DNA of 64,000 bases from Siphonodentalium dalli (lineage: Eukaryota; Mollusca; Scaphopoda; Gadilida; Siphonodentaliidae): positions 9,017,710 to 9,081,709 of the forward strand of contig CP136062.1 in the NCBI GenBank assembly GCA_032622095.1, written 5' to 3'. A program made the position numbers and the translations under genes. Each line of letters starts with the position of its first letter. Position 1 is the stretch's first letter. The notes beneath the pieces were generated by a model, which worked only from the letters and a program-made list of their open reading frames with translations, was not told where the DNA came from and made no database searches. Below, piece by piece: positions 1-11,700 of the stretch.

Positions 1-3000
1 GATTTTGACCAAATAAACGGTGCGGTAGGGTGGCCCACTCCAAAATTAGATATAAAAACCGAAAATCGCACCCTCTAGCCCATACGGTTGCCACAGTAGG
101 TGGCCAAAGTGGCCCACTCCAAAATTAGATATAAAAACCGAAAACCGCACCCCTCTAGCCCAAACGGTTGCCACAGTAGGTGGCCAAAGTGACAACCATA
201 GCCGTGTTGGTATTTATGAACCGATTTTGACCAAATAAAAGGTGTGGTAGGGTGGCCCACCCCAAAATTAGATATAAAAACCGAAAACCGCACCCCTCTA
301 TCCCATACCGTTGCCACAGTAGGTGGCCAAAGTGGCAACCATAGCCGTTTTGGTATTTATGAACCGATTTTGACCAAATAAACGGTGCGGTAGGATGGCC
401 CACTCCAAAATTAGATATAAAAACCGAAAACTGCACCCCTCTATCCCATACGGTTGCCACAGTAGGTGGCCAAAGTGGCAACCATAGCCGTTTTGGTATT
501 TATGAACCCATTGTGACCAAATAAAAGGTGCGGTAGGGTGGCCCACTCCAAAATTAGATATACAAACCGAAAATCGCACCCCTCTATCCCATACGGTTGC
601 CACAGTAGGTGGCCAAAGTGGCAACCATAGCCGTTTTTGTATTTATGAACCGATTATGACCAAATACACAGTGCGGTAGGGTGGCCCACTCCAAAATTAG
701 ATATAAAAACCGTAAACCGCACGCCTTTAGCCCATACGGTTGCCACAGTAGGTGGCCAAAGTGGCAACCATAGCAGTTTTGGTATTTATGAACCCATTTT
801 GACCAAATAAAAGGTGCGGTAGGGTGGCCCACCCCAAAATTAGATATAAAAACCGTAAACCGCACCCCTCTATCCCATACGGTTGACACAGTAGGTGGCC
901 AAAGTGGCAACCATAGCCGTTTTGGTATTTATGAACCGATTTTGACCAAATAAAAGGTGCGGTAGGGTGGCCCACCCCAAAATTAGATATAAAAACCGAA
1001 ACCGCATCCCTCTAGGCCATACGGTTGCCCCAGTAGGTGGCCAAAGTGGCAACCATAGCAGTTTTGGTATTTATGAACCGATTTTGAACAAATAAACGGT
1101 GCGGTAGGGTGGCCCACTCCAAAATTAGATATAAAAACCGAAAACCGCACCCTCTATCACATACGGTTGCCACAGTAAGTGGCCAAAGTGGCAACCATAG
1201 CCTGTTTGGTATTTATGAACCGATTTTGACCAAATAAACGGTGCGGTAGGGTGGCCCACTCCAAAATTAGATATAAAAACCGAAAACCGCACCCCTCAAT
1301 CCCATACGGTTGCCACAGTAGGTGGCCAAAGTGGCAACCATAGCCGTTTTGGTATTTATGAACCCATTGTGACAAAATAAAAGGAGCGGTAGGGTGGCCC
1401 ACCCAAAAATTAGATATACAAACCGAAAACCGCACCCTCTATCCCATACAGTTGCCACAGTACGTGGCCAAAGTGGCAACCATAGCCGTTTTGGTATTTA
1501 TGAACCGATTTTGACCAAATAAAAGGTGCGTTAGGGTGGCCCACTCCAAAATTAGATATAACAACCGAACACCGCACCCCTCTAGCCCATACGGTTGCCA
1601 CAGTAGGTGGCCAAAGTGGCAACCATAGCCGTTTTGGTATTTATGAACCGATTTTGACCAAATAAAAGGTGCGGTAGGGTGTCCCACCCTAAAATTAGAT
1701 ATAAAAACCGAAAACCGCATTCCTCTAGCCCATACGGTTGTCACAGCAGGTGGCCAAAATGGCAACCATAGCCGTTTTGATATTTATGAACCGATTTTGA
1801 CAAAATAAAAGGTGCATTAGGGTGGCCCACTCCAAAATTAGATATAAAAACCGAAAACCACACCCCTCTAGCCCATACGGTTGTCACAGTAGGTGGCCAA
1901 AGTGGCAACCATAGCCGTTTTGGTATTTATGAACCGATTTTGATAAAATAAACGGTGCGGTAGGGTGGCCCACCCCAAAATTAGAAATAAAAACCGAAAA
2001 CCGCAGGCCTCTAACCCATACGGTTGCCACAGTAGGTGGCCAAATTGGCAACCATAGCCGTTTTGGTATTTATGAACCCATTTTGACCAAATAAAAGGTG
2101 CGGTAGGGTGGCCCACCCCAAAATTAGATATAAAAACCGTAAACCGCACCCCTCTATCCCATACGGTTGACACAGTAGGTGGCCAAAGTGGCAACCATAG
2201 CCGTTTTGGTATTTATGAACCGATTTTGACCAAATAAAAGGTGCGGTAGGATGGCCCACCCCAAAATTAGATATAAAAACCGAAACCGCATCCCTCTAGG
2301 CCATACGGTTGCCACAGTAGGTGGCCAAAGTGGCAACCATAGCCGTTTTGGTATTTATGAACCGATTTTGACCAAATAAACGGTGCGGTAGGGTGGCCCA
2401 CTCCAAAATTAGATATAAAAACCGAAAACCGCACCCTCTATCACATAGGGTTGCCACAGTAGGTGGCCAAAGTGGCAACCATAGCCTGTTTGGTATTTAT
2501 GAACCGATTTTGACCAAATAAACGGTGCGGTAGGGTGGCCCATTCCAATATTAGATATAAAAACCGAAAACCGCACCCCTCTAGCCCATACGGTTGTCAC
2601 AGTAGGTGGCCAAAGTGGCAACAATAGCCGTTTTGGTATTTATGAACCGATTTTGACCAAATACACGGGCGGTAGGGTGGCCCACTCCAAAATTAGATTA
2701 AAAACCGAAAACCGCACCTTTCTAGCCCATACGGTTGTCACAGTAGGTGGCCAAAGTGGCAACCATAGCCGTTTTGGTATTTATGAACCGATTTTGACAA
2801 AATAAAAGGTGCGTTAGGGTGGCCCACTCCAAAATTAGATATAAAAACCGAAAACCACATCCCTCTAGCCCATACGGTTGTCACAGTAGGTGGCCAAAGT
2901 GGCAACCATAGCCGTTTTGGTATTTATGAACCGATTTTGACAAAATAAAAGGTGCGGTAGGGTGGCCCACCCCAAAATTAGATATAAAAACCGTAAACCG

Positions 3001-3471
3001 CACCCTCTATCCCATACTGTTGACACAGTAGGTGGCCAAAGTGGCAACCATAGCCGTTTTGGTATTTATGAACCCATTTTGACCAAATAAAAGGTGCGGT
3101 AGGGTGGCCCACCCCAAAATTAGATATAAAAACCGTAAACCGCACCCTCTATCCCATACTGTTGACACAGTAGGTGGCCAAAGTGGCAACCATAGCCGTT
3201 TTGGTATTTATGAACCGATTTTGACCAAATAAAAGGTGCGGTAGGGTGGCCCACCCCAAAATTAGATATAAAAACCGAAACCGCACCCCTCTATCCCATA
3301 CGGTTGCCACAGTAGGTGGCCAAAGTGGCAACCATAGCCGTTTCGGTATTTATGAACCGATATTGACCAAATAAACGGTGCGGTAGGGTGGCCCACCCCA
3401 AAATTAGATATGAAAACCGCACCCCTCTAGCCCATACGGTTGCCAAAGTAGGTGGCCAAAATACCAACCAT
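1..3471 (+). repeat. 143-bp satellite array, about 24 copies
   Basis: Head-to-tail units of 142-143 bp fill this stretch from the window edge. Each unit contains the blocks GGTTGCCACAGTAGGTGG, ATGAACCGATTTTGACC and GGTGGCCCACCCCAAAATTA. Every unit holds a 9-bp inverted repeat, GGTTGCCAC and GTGGCAACC, separated by 14 bases, and the odd palindrome GGTGGCCCACC, so single strands could fold. Units differ by scattered substitutions and one-base indels. Groups of units recur (for example 727-1194 and 2011-2478), which points to block amplification. Minus-strand open frames of 60-108 codons cross the array but change frame with the unit length, which is not a multiple of three, so they are not taken as genes. 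The left end lies outside the window. Confidence 0.97.
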
Positions 3472-4971
3472 AGAAATATCATTTTACCTAGAAAATCTAT
3501 TTGGAAGTGCATATATTGAGTCTGCCAACGCATAAGGGACACAAGAGAGTGACGTACATCACAAGGAATTCAGTCATATATAAAGTCCGGTAATGCATAA
3601 AAGGACGAAGATCGGCGATTGTCCATATGAGTGTCGTACATCTCAGGGAATTCAGTCATATATGGAGTCTGACAATGCATAAGAGGGCGAAAACCGGCGA
3701 TCGTCCATACGAGTGTGACGTGTATAAAAATGGATTCAGTCATATATGGAGTATGGCAATGCATACGAGGACGAACACCGGCGATCGTCCATACCAGTGT
3801 GACGTGTATGAGAATGAATCCAGTCATATATGGAGTCTGGCAATGCATAAGGTGATTGTCTATATGAGAGTGACGTACATCGCAAGGAATTCAGTCATAT
3901 ATGGAGTCTGACAAATTGACAAAGCATAAAACGACGAACACCGGCGATCGTCCACACGAGAGTGACGTGTATGAGAAGAAATTCAGTCATATATTGAGTC
4001 TGACAATGCATAAGGGACGGGCGATCGCACACAAGAGAGTGACGTGTATCATATGGAATACGAGTGTGACGTGTATGAGAATGAATCCAGTCATATATGG
4101 AGTCTGGCAATGTATGAGAGGAACTGAGAAAATAATTCTCAATATAAGAAATATTATCTTACCTAGAAAATCGTTTTGGAAGTGAATATATTGAGTCTGC
4201 CAATGCATAAGGGACCAGTCATATATAGAGTGTGATAATGCATAAGAGGACGAAGATCGGCGATTGTCCATATGAGAGTGACGTACATCTCAAGGAATTC
4301 AGTCACATATGGAGTCTGACAATGCATAAGAGGATGAACACCGGCGATCGTCCATACGAGTGTGACGTGTATGAGAATGAATCCAGTCATATATGGAGTC
4401 TGGCAATGCATAAGATGAACTGAGAAAATAATTCTCAATATAAGAAATATCATCTTAACTAGAAAATCTATTTGGAAGTGAATATATTGAGTCTGCCAAC
4501 GCATACGGGACACAAGCGAGTGACGTACATCACAAGGAATTCAGTCATATATAAAGTCTGGTAATGCATAAAATGACGAACATCTCAAGGAATTCAGTCA
4601 CATATGGAGTCTGACAATGCATACGAGGGCGAACACCGGCGAGAGTGACGTGTATGAGAATGTATCCAGTCATATACGGAGTTTGGCAATGCATAATAGG
4701 AACTGAGAAAATAATTCTCAAAATAAGAAATATTATCTTACCTAGAGAATCATTTTGGAAGTGCATATATTGAGTCTGCCAATGCATAAGGGACCGGCGA
4801 TCGCACATAAGAGAGTGACGTGTATCATAAGGAATTTAGTCATATATAGAGTCTGATAATGCATAAGAGGACGAACATCGGCGAGTGACGTATATCACAA
4901 GGAATTCAGTCATATATGGAGTCTGACAATGCATAAGAGGACGAACACCGGCGATCGTCCATACGAGTGTG
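3472..4971 (+). repeat. 84-bp array derived from C2H2 zinc-finger codons
   Basis: Units of 84 bp (28 codons) repeat with interruptions. Read on the plus strand, the unit gives HKRTNTGDRPYECDVY followed by ENEFSHIWSLTM. This fits the C2H2 finger layout: linker TGDRPY (usual TGERPY), first Cys, Phe three residues after the second ligand position, Leu six later, then His. The second Cys position reads Tyr (TGT to TAT) and the second His reads Asn (CAC to AAC), each a single-base change found in nearly all units. The fingers therefore could not bind zinc, and both losses predate the amplification. Three 90-bp spacer segments (near 4125, 4419 and 4690) carry a near-palindrome GAGAAAATAATTCTC and form a higher-order unit of 270-290 bp. 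Stops and frame changes break the reading frame. Best called a host zinc-finger fragment turned into satellite DNA. Confidence 0.8.
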
Positions 4972-5555
4972 CTATATATAAGTAATTTAGTTATTCATAA
5001 AACCTAGCAACTACTGTGTCATGAAGTGGATTCTCATATGATCTGACACAGATGTATGGTCGATTGCGGGTGTGCACGACAGCAGCATAGCCCTGTGTCT
5101 CAATCGGGAATTTAGCAATATTGTCTGGTTGATTCAGATTCCAGGAACTACGTACGCCTAATTTGTGGCCGGGTATAATGGGCTAACTGTGTATTTTTTT
5201 GACAGAGATTTGCATATTGGAATAAGGAACAGGGAACTAAAAAGTTTTGAATGGGAAGCTGAATAGGGAACTGGGAACTAAATTCTATTCGAAATATAAT
5301 TAATATTAATCGATAGAAGCATGTTCGGACAGCTGTCTTCGATTCATATCTAATATATTATACCACGGTAACGATATAACACATGTTTACCTTCTTGGAT
5401 ATACCTTCTTTAATGTACCCTGCCTTTAACAGGATATCCCTTGCAATATGTATTAATTGAAGCTAATAAGGATGGATTATCTCTTTATAAAACACATTTT
5501 TAAAAGTTAAATAGTTTCCTTGGTACCGAAAACAATGAGTCGTCAAAAAAAAGGA
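4972..5555. other. non-repetitive AT-rich spacer
   Basis: This spacer lies between the zinc-finger-like array and the inverted satellite. No coding potential or RNA gene was recognised. A short motif, AATAAGGAACAGGGAACTA near 5220, has a relative near 6205 (AATAAGGAACTGGGAATAAG), so the inverted satellite block is bracketed by similar sequence. Confidence 0.5.
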
Positions 5556-6190
5556 TTTGGCCACCACTGTAGCAATCTAATTTTGGGGTGGGCCACCCTA
5601 CCGCACCGTTTATTTGGTCAAAATCGGTTCATAAATACCAAAACGGCTATGGTTGCCACTTTGGCCACCTACTGTGGCAACCGTATGGGATAGAGGGTGC
5701 GGTTTTCGGTTTTTATATCTAATTTTGGGGTGGGCCACCCTACCGCACCGTTTATTTGGTCAAAATCGGTTCATAAATACCAAAACGGCTATGGTTGCCA
5801 CTTTGGCCACCTACTGTGGCAACCGTATGGGATAGAGGATTCGGTTTTCGGTTTTTATATCTAATTTTGGGGTGGGCCACCCTACCGCACCTTTTATTTG
5901 GTCAAAATCGGTTCATAAATACCAAAACGTCTATGGTTGCCACTTTGGCCACCTACTGTGGCAACCGTATGGGCTAGAGGGGTGCGGTTTTCGGTTTTTA
6001 TATCTAATTTTGGGTGGGCCACCCTACCGCACCGTTTATTTGGTCACAATCGGTTCATAAATACCAAAACGGCTATGGTTGCCAATTTGCCCACCTACTG
6101 TGACAACCGTATGGGATAGAGGGGTGCGGTATTCGGTTTTTATATCTAATTTTGGGGTGGGCCACCCTACCGCACCGTTTATTTGGTCAA
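5556..6190 (-). repeat. 143-bp satellite, inverted block of about 4 copies
   Basis: This is the same unit as the array at 1-3471 in the opposite orientation, for example ATCTAATTTTGGGGTGGGCC and TTGGTCAAAATCGGTTCATA. Units are close in sequence to the first array. The first unit (5556-5580) is internally deleted and the last breaks off after TTTGGTCAA at 6190. With the first array it forms a large inverted repeat whose spacer holds the zinc-finger-like array. Confidence 0.95.
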
Positions 6191-7130
6191 TATATAATGT
6201 TTCAGAATAAGGAATAAGGAACTGGGAATAAGTAGCCGATGTCACCGTAGTCGTTAAGACATCTCTTGGCGCCGAGACTAAACTCTGTCTGCAGCTTGAA
6301 CGCAACAGTCAAAAATAGTTATCCGTAAAACGGACTATAGGCCAAACCGGACGTAGTAAATTACCCAGTAGTTCTTCCGAGCACATGGCCTTGTGTAATA
6401 TGTCAACAAGAACGTGAATATGGACGACTTATCCGGGTGACCAACATTAAACAGTTTAGAAATGTCCGATTAAAGCATTTAGATACACCGACACAGGGAA
6501 CTTTTGGCGTCAACTTGTGGCGGGGAGTACCGACTGAAAATATATGGTGAGATAATAAGGCCAACATTCATTGTTTAGTTGAAAAATGTTGTGAAATAGA
6601 TAGCTCAACGTAGGGTAAAGGGGGCCGTCAGCCACCCTAATGGGCAGTTTGAGCTGTCATTAGGGCGGCGTAGTGTCTAGTGTAACCTCGTTTTTTGCGT
6701 TAGATAACATATGGCAAATGACCTAAGATCACACAAATTGAAACACAAGGTTGCCAAGTTAGCAAACGTAGGTCATTTTGAATATATGCCGTTCAAAATA
6801 GACATGCATTATGCAAAGTAGGCACTTCGATCGCAACCACAGTTGTTGGCCATTATATATATGTAGTAGCCCTAGAGTAAGAATAATAGGAAAGTTGGGA
6901 AACAACATGTTAAAAAAAAACATTAAAACCCACCACCTCCCCTGTTGCACTCGAAATCTCATCAAAACGAATACGCTTCGGACATGAATAACTACGTATG
7001 CAAAACTATCGAATATCGATAATCACACTTACCATACATTTCTTGAGAGGTATATCCAGAAAAACAACTTTTATCAGGTGAACATAATCAAAATCACGAT
7101 AAAATTTGGCTCGACACAACATCATTAGCA
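6191..7130. other. unassigned AT-rich DNA
   Basis: I see no recognisable gene, RNA or repeat in this stretch. Open frames are short and lack family signatures. Confidence 0.4.
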
Positions 7131-7529
7131 CCGAAATGTTAGGATCGATAACTCTTTCGAAAAGTCGGGTTGGCGATTACCGCAATACGATAGGGGAACA
7201 CTTTGACGTTTGTACTCATATTTCACCAATTTTTGTACCTGGCTTACCTGTCCTAAGTTTCACGGGGAAATGGCTAATTTGATTCTATTTGTCATTTTAT
7301 ACATATAAATTTAACATCCCATTTATTATTCATTTTCATAAAAATAAAATAAAAGAAGCTGAAGATGACATGTTTAAAATGTTTGAAGCATGAATTTGGC
7401 GACAAGTGTCATAAGTTATCAGAGTACGTTATACTTGTGATAGTTACGTTACGCACTCGGTGTTCCCCTATCGTATTGCGTAATCGCCAACCCGACTTTT
7501 CGAAAGAGTTATCGATCCTAACATTTCGG
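7131..7529. mobile_element. short inverted-repeat element (MITE-like)
   Basis: The left arm 7131-7201 and right arm 7460-7529 are reverse complements over about 70 bp with very few differences, both starting from the outer end CCGAAATGTTAGGATCGATA. The loop is about 258 bp and has no coding sequence. No convincing target-site duplication is visible. Size and shape fit a non-autonomous DNA transposon; the superfamily cannot be assigned. Confidence 0.65.
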
Positions 7530-7757
7530 CGGTTTTTTTACAGTGACAACCGCCTCTTCCAAGCCCACCCACCCTGAATTTATAATGTTTTACAACTTTT
7601 GTGGAGTTTGTGTCTTTGTGGTGTAACTCTTTAAACATGGCCGTTATTTCGTAAAAGTGATATTTAACAAAATGACAGGCATCTTGGAATAATCTCTCAT
7701 TTTCAAAACATACCGGTAAGCATTGGGCACTGTCGTGTTGAATTCCATACGAAAATA

Positions 7758-8967
7758 TGGTCAAATAATCAATTTATGGACATTCATGGATGTATATAAC
7801 AAAATCAAATTAACAAGTCCTACATATATCATGCCTATTTTGTTGTCCTCATTTTCCTGAATCCAGAACTGAAAACCATTGCTAGATTTATTGAGTATTT
7901 TTCGAGTTGTGTGCCTTCAAAAACGTGAATTTACCTTATTTCGGAGCCTAAATTTCGCAGAATGAGCCAAATGTCGTATTTTATGGTTAATTATTTAAAA
8001 AACGAGCGCCAAATGCAGAGCTTTTTCACTGTTTTTGTAATTTCCCCACTAGATGAAACACAAAAAATGATTAGTATGGTTAAGAAGAATACAATATTCT
8101 CAAACAAAATGTTTGTTCCATTGTATGGACTTAGCCAAATTTGCCACTGACACAGAACCTGTGTGATGAAAAGCAATATTTGAGGTCATGTAACTCAATA
8201 ATTTTATTAATATTCCCGAAGTGATGAGTGAAATCCAGTGACATTCATAGGTATAACCATTGAAATGTTATTTTCTCAACGTAAAACTGATATAAGAAGA
8301 AAGATCAAATACTTTTACACAATAAACTTTCGTTAATATTTCTGAATATGCACAAACGCCCCACAATAGCATTTTCGGAAAAGAGGCTAGACTACGAGTT
8401 CATGGAGCCATAATTTAATTTTCTTCACCAATGTATTTAGAAATTCCATCACAATTTGTTCAATCTTGTATTCTTAAAAGGTAGCGAGAAAAGTAGAGCA
8501 TATAGATTTAAATTTATTGCGTTACATGACCTCAAATATGGCATTTCATCATACGGGTTCTGTGTGAGTGGCAAATTTGGCTAAGTCCATACAATGGAAC
8601 ACACATTTTGTTTGAGAATATTTTATTCTTCTTAACCATGGATGCACATAATAATCATTTTTTTGTGTTTTATCTAGTGAGGAAATTACAAAAACAGTGA
8701 AAAAGCTCTGCATTTTGCGCTCTTTTTTAAAAATAATTAACCATAAAATACGACATTTGGCTCATTATGCGAAATTTAGGCTCCGAAATAAGGTAAATTC
8801 ACGTTTTTGAAGGCACACAACTCGAAAAATACTCAAAAACTCTGACATTGGTTTTCAGTTCTGGATTCAGGAAAGTGAGGACAACAAAATAGGTATGATA
8901 TTTGTAGGACTTGTGTATTTTATTTTTTTATACGTTAAAGAAAATCCATAAATTGATGATTTGACCA
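7758..8967. mobile_element. 1.2-kb foldback element with arms of about 440 bp
   Basis: The left arm (7758-8193) and right arm (8521-8967) are reverse complements, for example CCTTCAAAAACGTGAATTTA on the left and its complement near 8790. The loop is about 327 bp. Differences are scattered substitutions and a few small indels, so the element is old but still strongly paired. Open frames in the arms lack family signatures. A long-arm foldback or MITE is the likely class. No clear target duplication was found. Confidence 0.75.
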
Positions 8968-9013
8968 AATTTTCCCAAATTTATTTCACGAAAATAACCA
9001 ATTTCCCTTTTTT

Positions 9014-9830
9014 AGCTCACCTGAGACGAAGTCTCCGGTGGAGCTATAGTCATCACTCCTCGTCCGTCGTCAACTTCTCCTCTGAAACCATCATACCAAA
9101 TTGGTTCATATTTGGTGTGGATGTTCCCTAGGTGACTCTCATTCAGATTTGTTCCAATGAGGTCACTGGGTCAAATAGTTGCGAAACCAGGGCCATAATT
9201 CTATTCCTCCACAGTAATTCTTACAACAACTTCTTGTCCATAACCATTGTGCCGATTTAGCTAATATTTGGTATGGAGGGTCCTTGGGTGACTGGTGTTC
9301 AGATTTGTTCAAATGAGGTCACCCGGTCAATTAGTTGAGAAACCAGGGCCATAACTCATAGTAATTCTTACAATGACTTCTTCTACAAAAATATTGGGCC
9401 GAATTAGCTTATATTTGGTACTGAGGGACCTTGGGTGACTGGGAATCAGATTTGTTCAAATTGGGTCACTGGGTGAATTAGGGGCAGAGCCAGGGACATA
9501 ACTCTAAAAACCAAAAAATTACATTTTTGCATTTTGATCATATTTGGGGTGGATGTTCCCTAGGTGACTGTCATTAATATTTGTTCAAATGAGGTCACTG
9601 TGTCAAACAGTTGCGAAACCAGGGCCATAACTATATTCCTCCTTGGTAATTCTTATAACGACTTCTTGTCAATAACCATTAAGTCGATTTAGTTTATATT
9701 TTGTATGTGGTGTCATTGAATGACTGGGGTTCAGATTTGTTCAAATGGGGTCACTGGGTCAAATAGTGGTGGAGCCAGGGCCATAATTCCCCAAAAAATA
9801 ATAAAAAATTCAGGAACTCCTTGATCAATT
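9014..9830 (+). repeat. hairpin-capped tandem repeat of 130-157 bp units
   Basis: The stretch starts with a hairpin at 9014-9045, in which AGCTCACC and GAGAC pair with GTCTC and GGTGGAGCT. It is followed by five diverged units carrying the motif CAGATTTGTTCAAATGAGGT and 'ACCAGGGCCATAACT'. Hairpins of the type AGCTCACCTGAG are familiar at the edge of dispersed repeats in molluscan genomes. Nothing is coded. Similar units return at 11220-11700, so the palindrome-rich block between may be an insertion or internal amplification. Confidence 0.7.
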
Positions 9831-10164
9831 TAACATACAAACCAAAAATATCACCCCCACATGACCCAGAACCCCACCCCAACCAACAGCATTCCACCCT
9901 ATCTCATATCCTAACTCACAGGTAAATAAAGTATATTTATTTAAATTCCCATTACAAGGCAACTCTCCTATGAACTGATAGACATAACACATGGCAAGGC
10001 AGATAGAGAGATAAAGAGAGCTTCTGCAGCCTTAGACAGAGTCCCCAGGGAGTGTATTCATGTCATCCATAATTTAAATGAGATTAATGGTGTTATCAAT
10101 GAAGCACCCTTGTTGTTTATATTATCACTCAGTGGTCATTAAAATCAGATTAATTTCATTTTCT

Positions 10165-11215
10165 CAAAGAGTGCCTGGCATTTGTAGAATGAGGTTCCCA
10201 GAGGGTGAATTTAGTGACGCTATCCTACACAGCAGGCTAGCATAACCAAATACACCCTCTGAGAACCTTATTCCGCTTAGGCCTCATCTTCTGGGAAGTA
10301 TCTAGAGTCTCAAGATCTCATTCTGCTTAGGCCTCATCTTCTGGGAAGTATCTATAGTATCAAATTTACATTGTTGTTAGTTAAATTTCCCTTCTAGGAA
10401 GTTTCTGTATCCCTTAATTTGCAGAAGATAAAATTCATGATTGAGGTGCCCAATGGGTGAACATCACCAATTTCAACTGGGGAACTTCAATCTTATTCTA
10501 GGTCTTCCATAGCAGTTGATGGCCTTATCAGAATGAGGTCCCCAGAGGGTGAATTTAGTGATACTAGCCCGCTGTGCAGGATAGCCTCACTAAATTCACC
10601 CTCTGGGTACCTCATTCTGCAAATAACAGACAGACTATTTCAAAGCTTGATTCAAGGCTAGCATCACCAAATTCACCATTTGGGGACCTCATTCTGCTTA
10701 GGCCTCATCTTCTGGGAAGTATCTATAGTATCAAATTTACATTGTTGTTAGTTAAATTTCCCTTCTAGGAAGTTTCTATATCCCCTAATTTGCAGAAGAT
10801 AAAATTCATAATTGAGGGGCGCAATGGGTGAACATCACCAACTCAATTTTATTCTAGGTCTTCCATAGCAGTTGAGGACTTTATCAGAATGAGGTCCACA
10901 GAGGGTGAATTTAGCGTCACTAAATTCACCCTCTGGGGACCTCACTCTGCAAATGACAGACACACTATCACACTATTTCAAGGCATACACAATGTAGGAA
11001 CAGACACGCTTTTTGTGATGCTATCCGGCACAGCAGGCTAGCATCACCAAATTCACCTCTGACGACCTCATTCTGCAATTTACATTGTTGTTAGTTAAAT
11101 TTCCCTTCTAGGAAGTTTCTATATCCCCTAATTTGCAGAAGATAAAATTCATGAGGTGCCCAATGGGTGAATATCACCAACTTCAACTGGGGAACTTAAT
11201 TTTTATCCTTATCAG
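10165..11215. repeat. palindrome-rich tandem array
   Basis: Three to four diverged copies of a unit of roughly 300-390 bp. Each includes CCTTCTAGGAAGTTTCT, TTGCAGAAGATAAAATTCAT and a palindromic module in which GAGGTCCCCAGAGGGTGAAT faces its complement (10180-10280, 10530-10620, 10880-10950). The palindromes differ in loop length: the copy at 10880 has almost no loop, and the one at 10530 has about 40 bp. Sequence conversion between arms or repeated insertion of a small foldback could explain this. No coding sequence was seen. Confidence 0.7.
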
Positions 11216-11700
11216 ATTTGTGAAAATGGGATCACAAAGTCAAATAAGGGCAGAGCAAGAGACTTAACTATTTCACTACATAGTAATTCTTAAAATATGT
11301 TGCAAGAACTAGTTGGCTTATATAGAATGGAATGTTCTTCCTTGACTGCAATTCAGATTTTTTTAATGGGGTCTCCTGGTCAAATAGGGGCCAAGCGAAG
11401 GACAGTTTCCCTCTTAATATGCTTCCTTCACAAGGACCATCAGGTCTATTTGACTGATATTTATGATATGTATGAAGGGTTCTTTGGTGTCTGGGATTCA
11501 AATTTATTCAGATGGGGTCACCAGGTTAAAAGGGTGGGACCAGGGACATAGCTATATGTCTCTATAGTAATTCTTAAAATGTCTTCTCAAGGGATTTTGG
11601 ACTATTTAGCTTACATATAGTATGGAGGAATCAGGAAGATCCTTTAGTGACTGAGATACAGATTTGTTAAAATGAGGTCAACCTGTCAAGAAATGGCAGT
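11216..11700 (+). repeat. second block of 145-bp hairpin-element units
   Basis: Three to four units resemble the array at 9014-9830: 'CAGATTT..TTCAAATGGGGTC', 'GGTCAAATAGGGGC' and 'ACTTCTT..AGG'. They are more diverged than the first block. The open frames crossing them are chance frames. Confidence 0.55.

Noticed and set aside
75-3542. Series of 60-108 codon minus-strand frames with peptides such as MPLWPPTVATVW
   Set aside because: They follow the 143-bp unit, which is not a multiple of three, so the frame changes each unit; there is no domain and no start context of its own.
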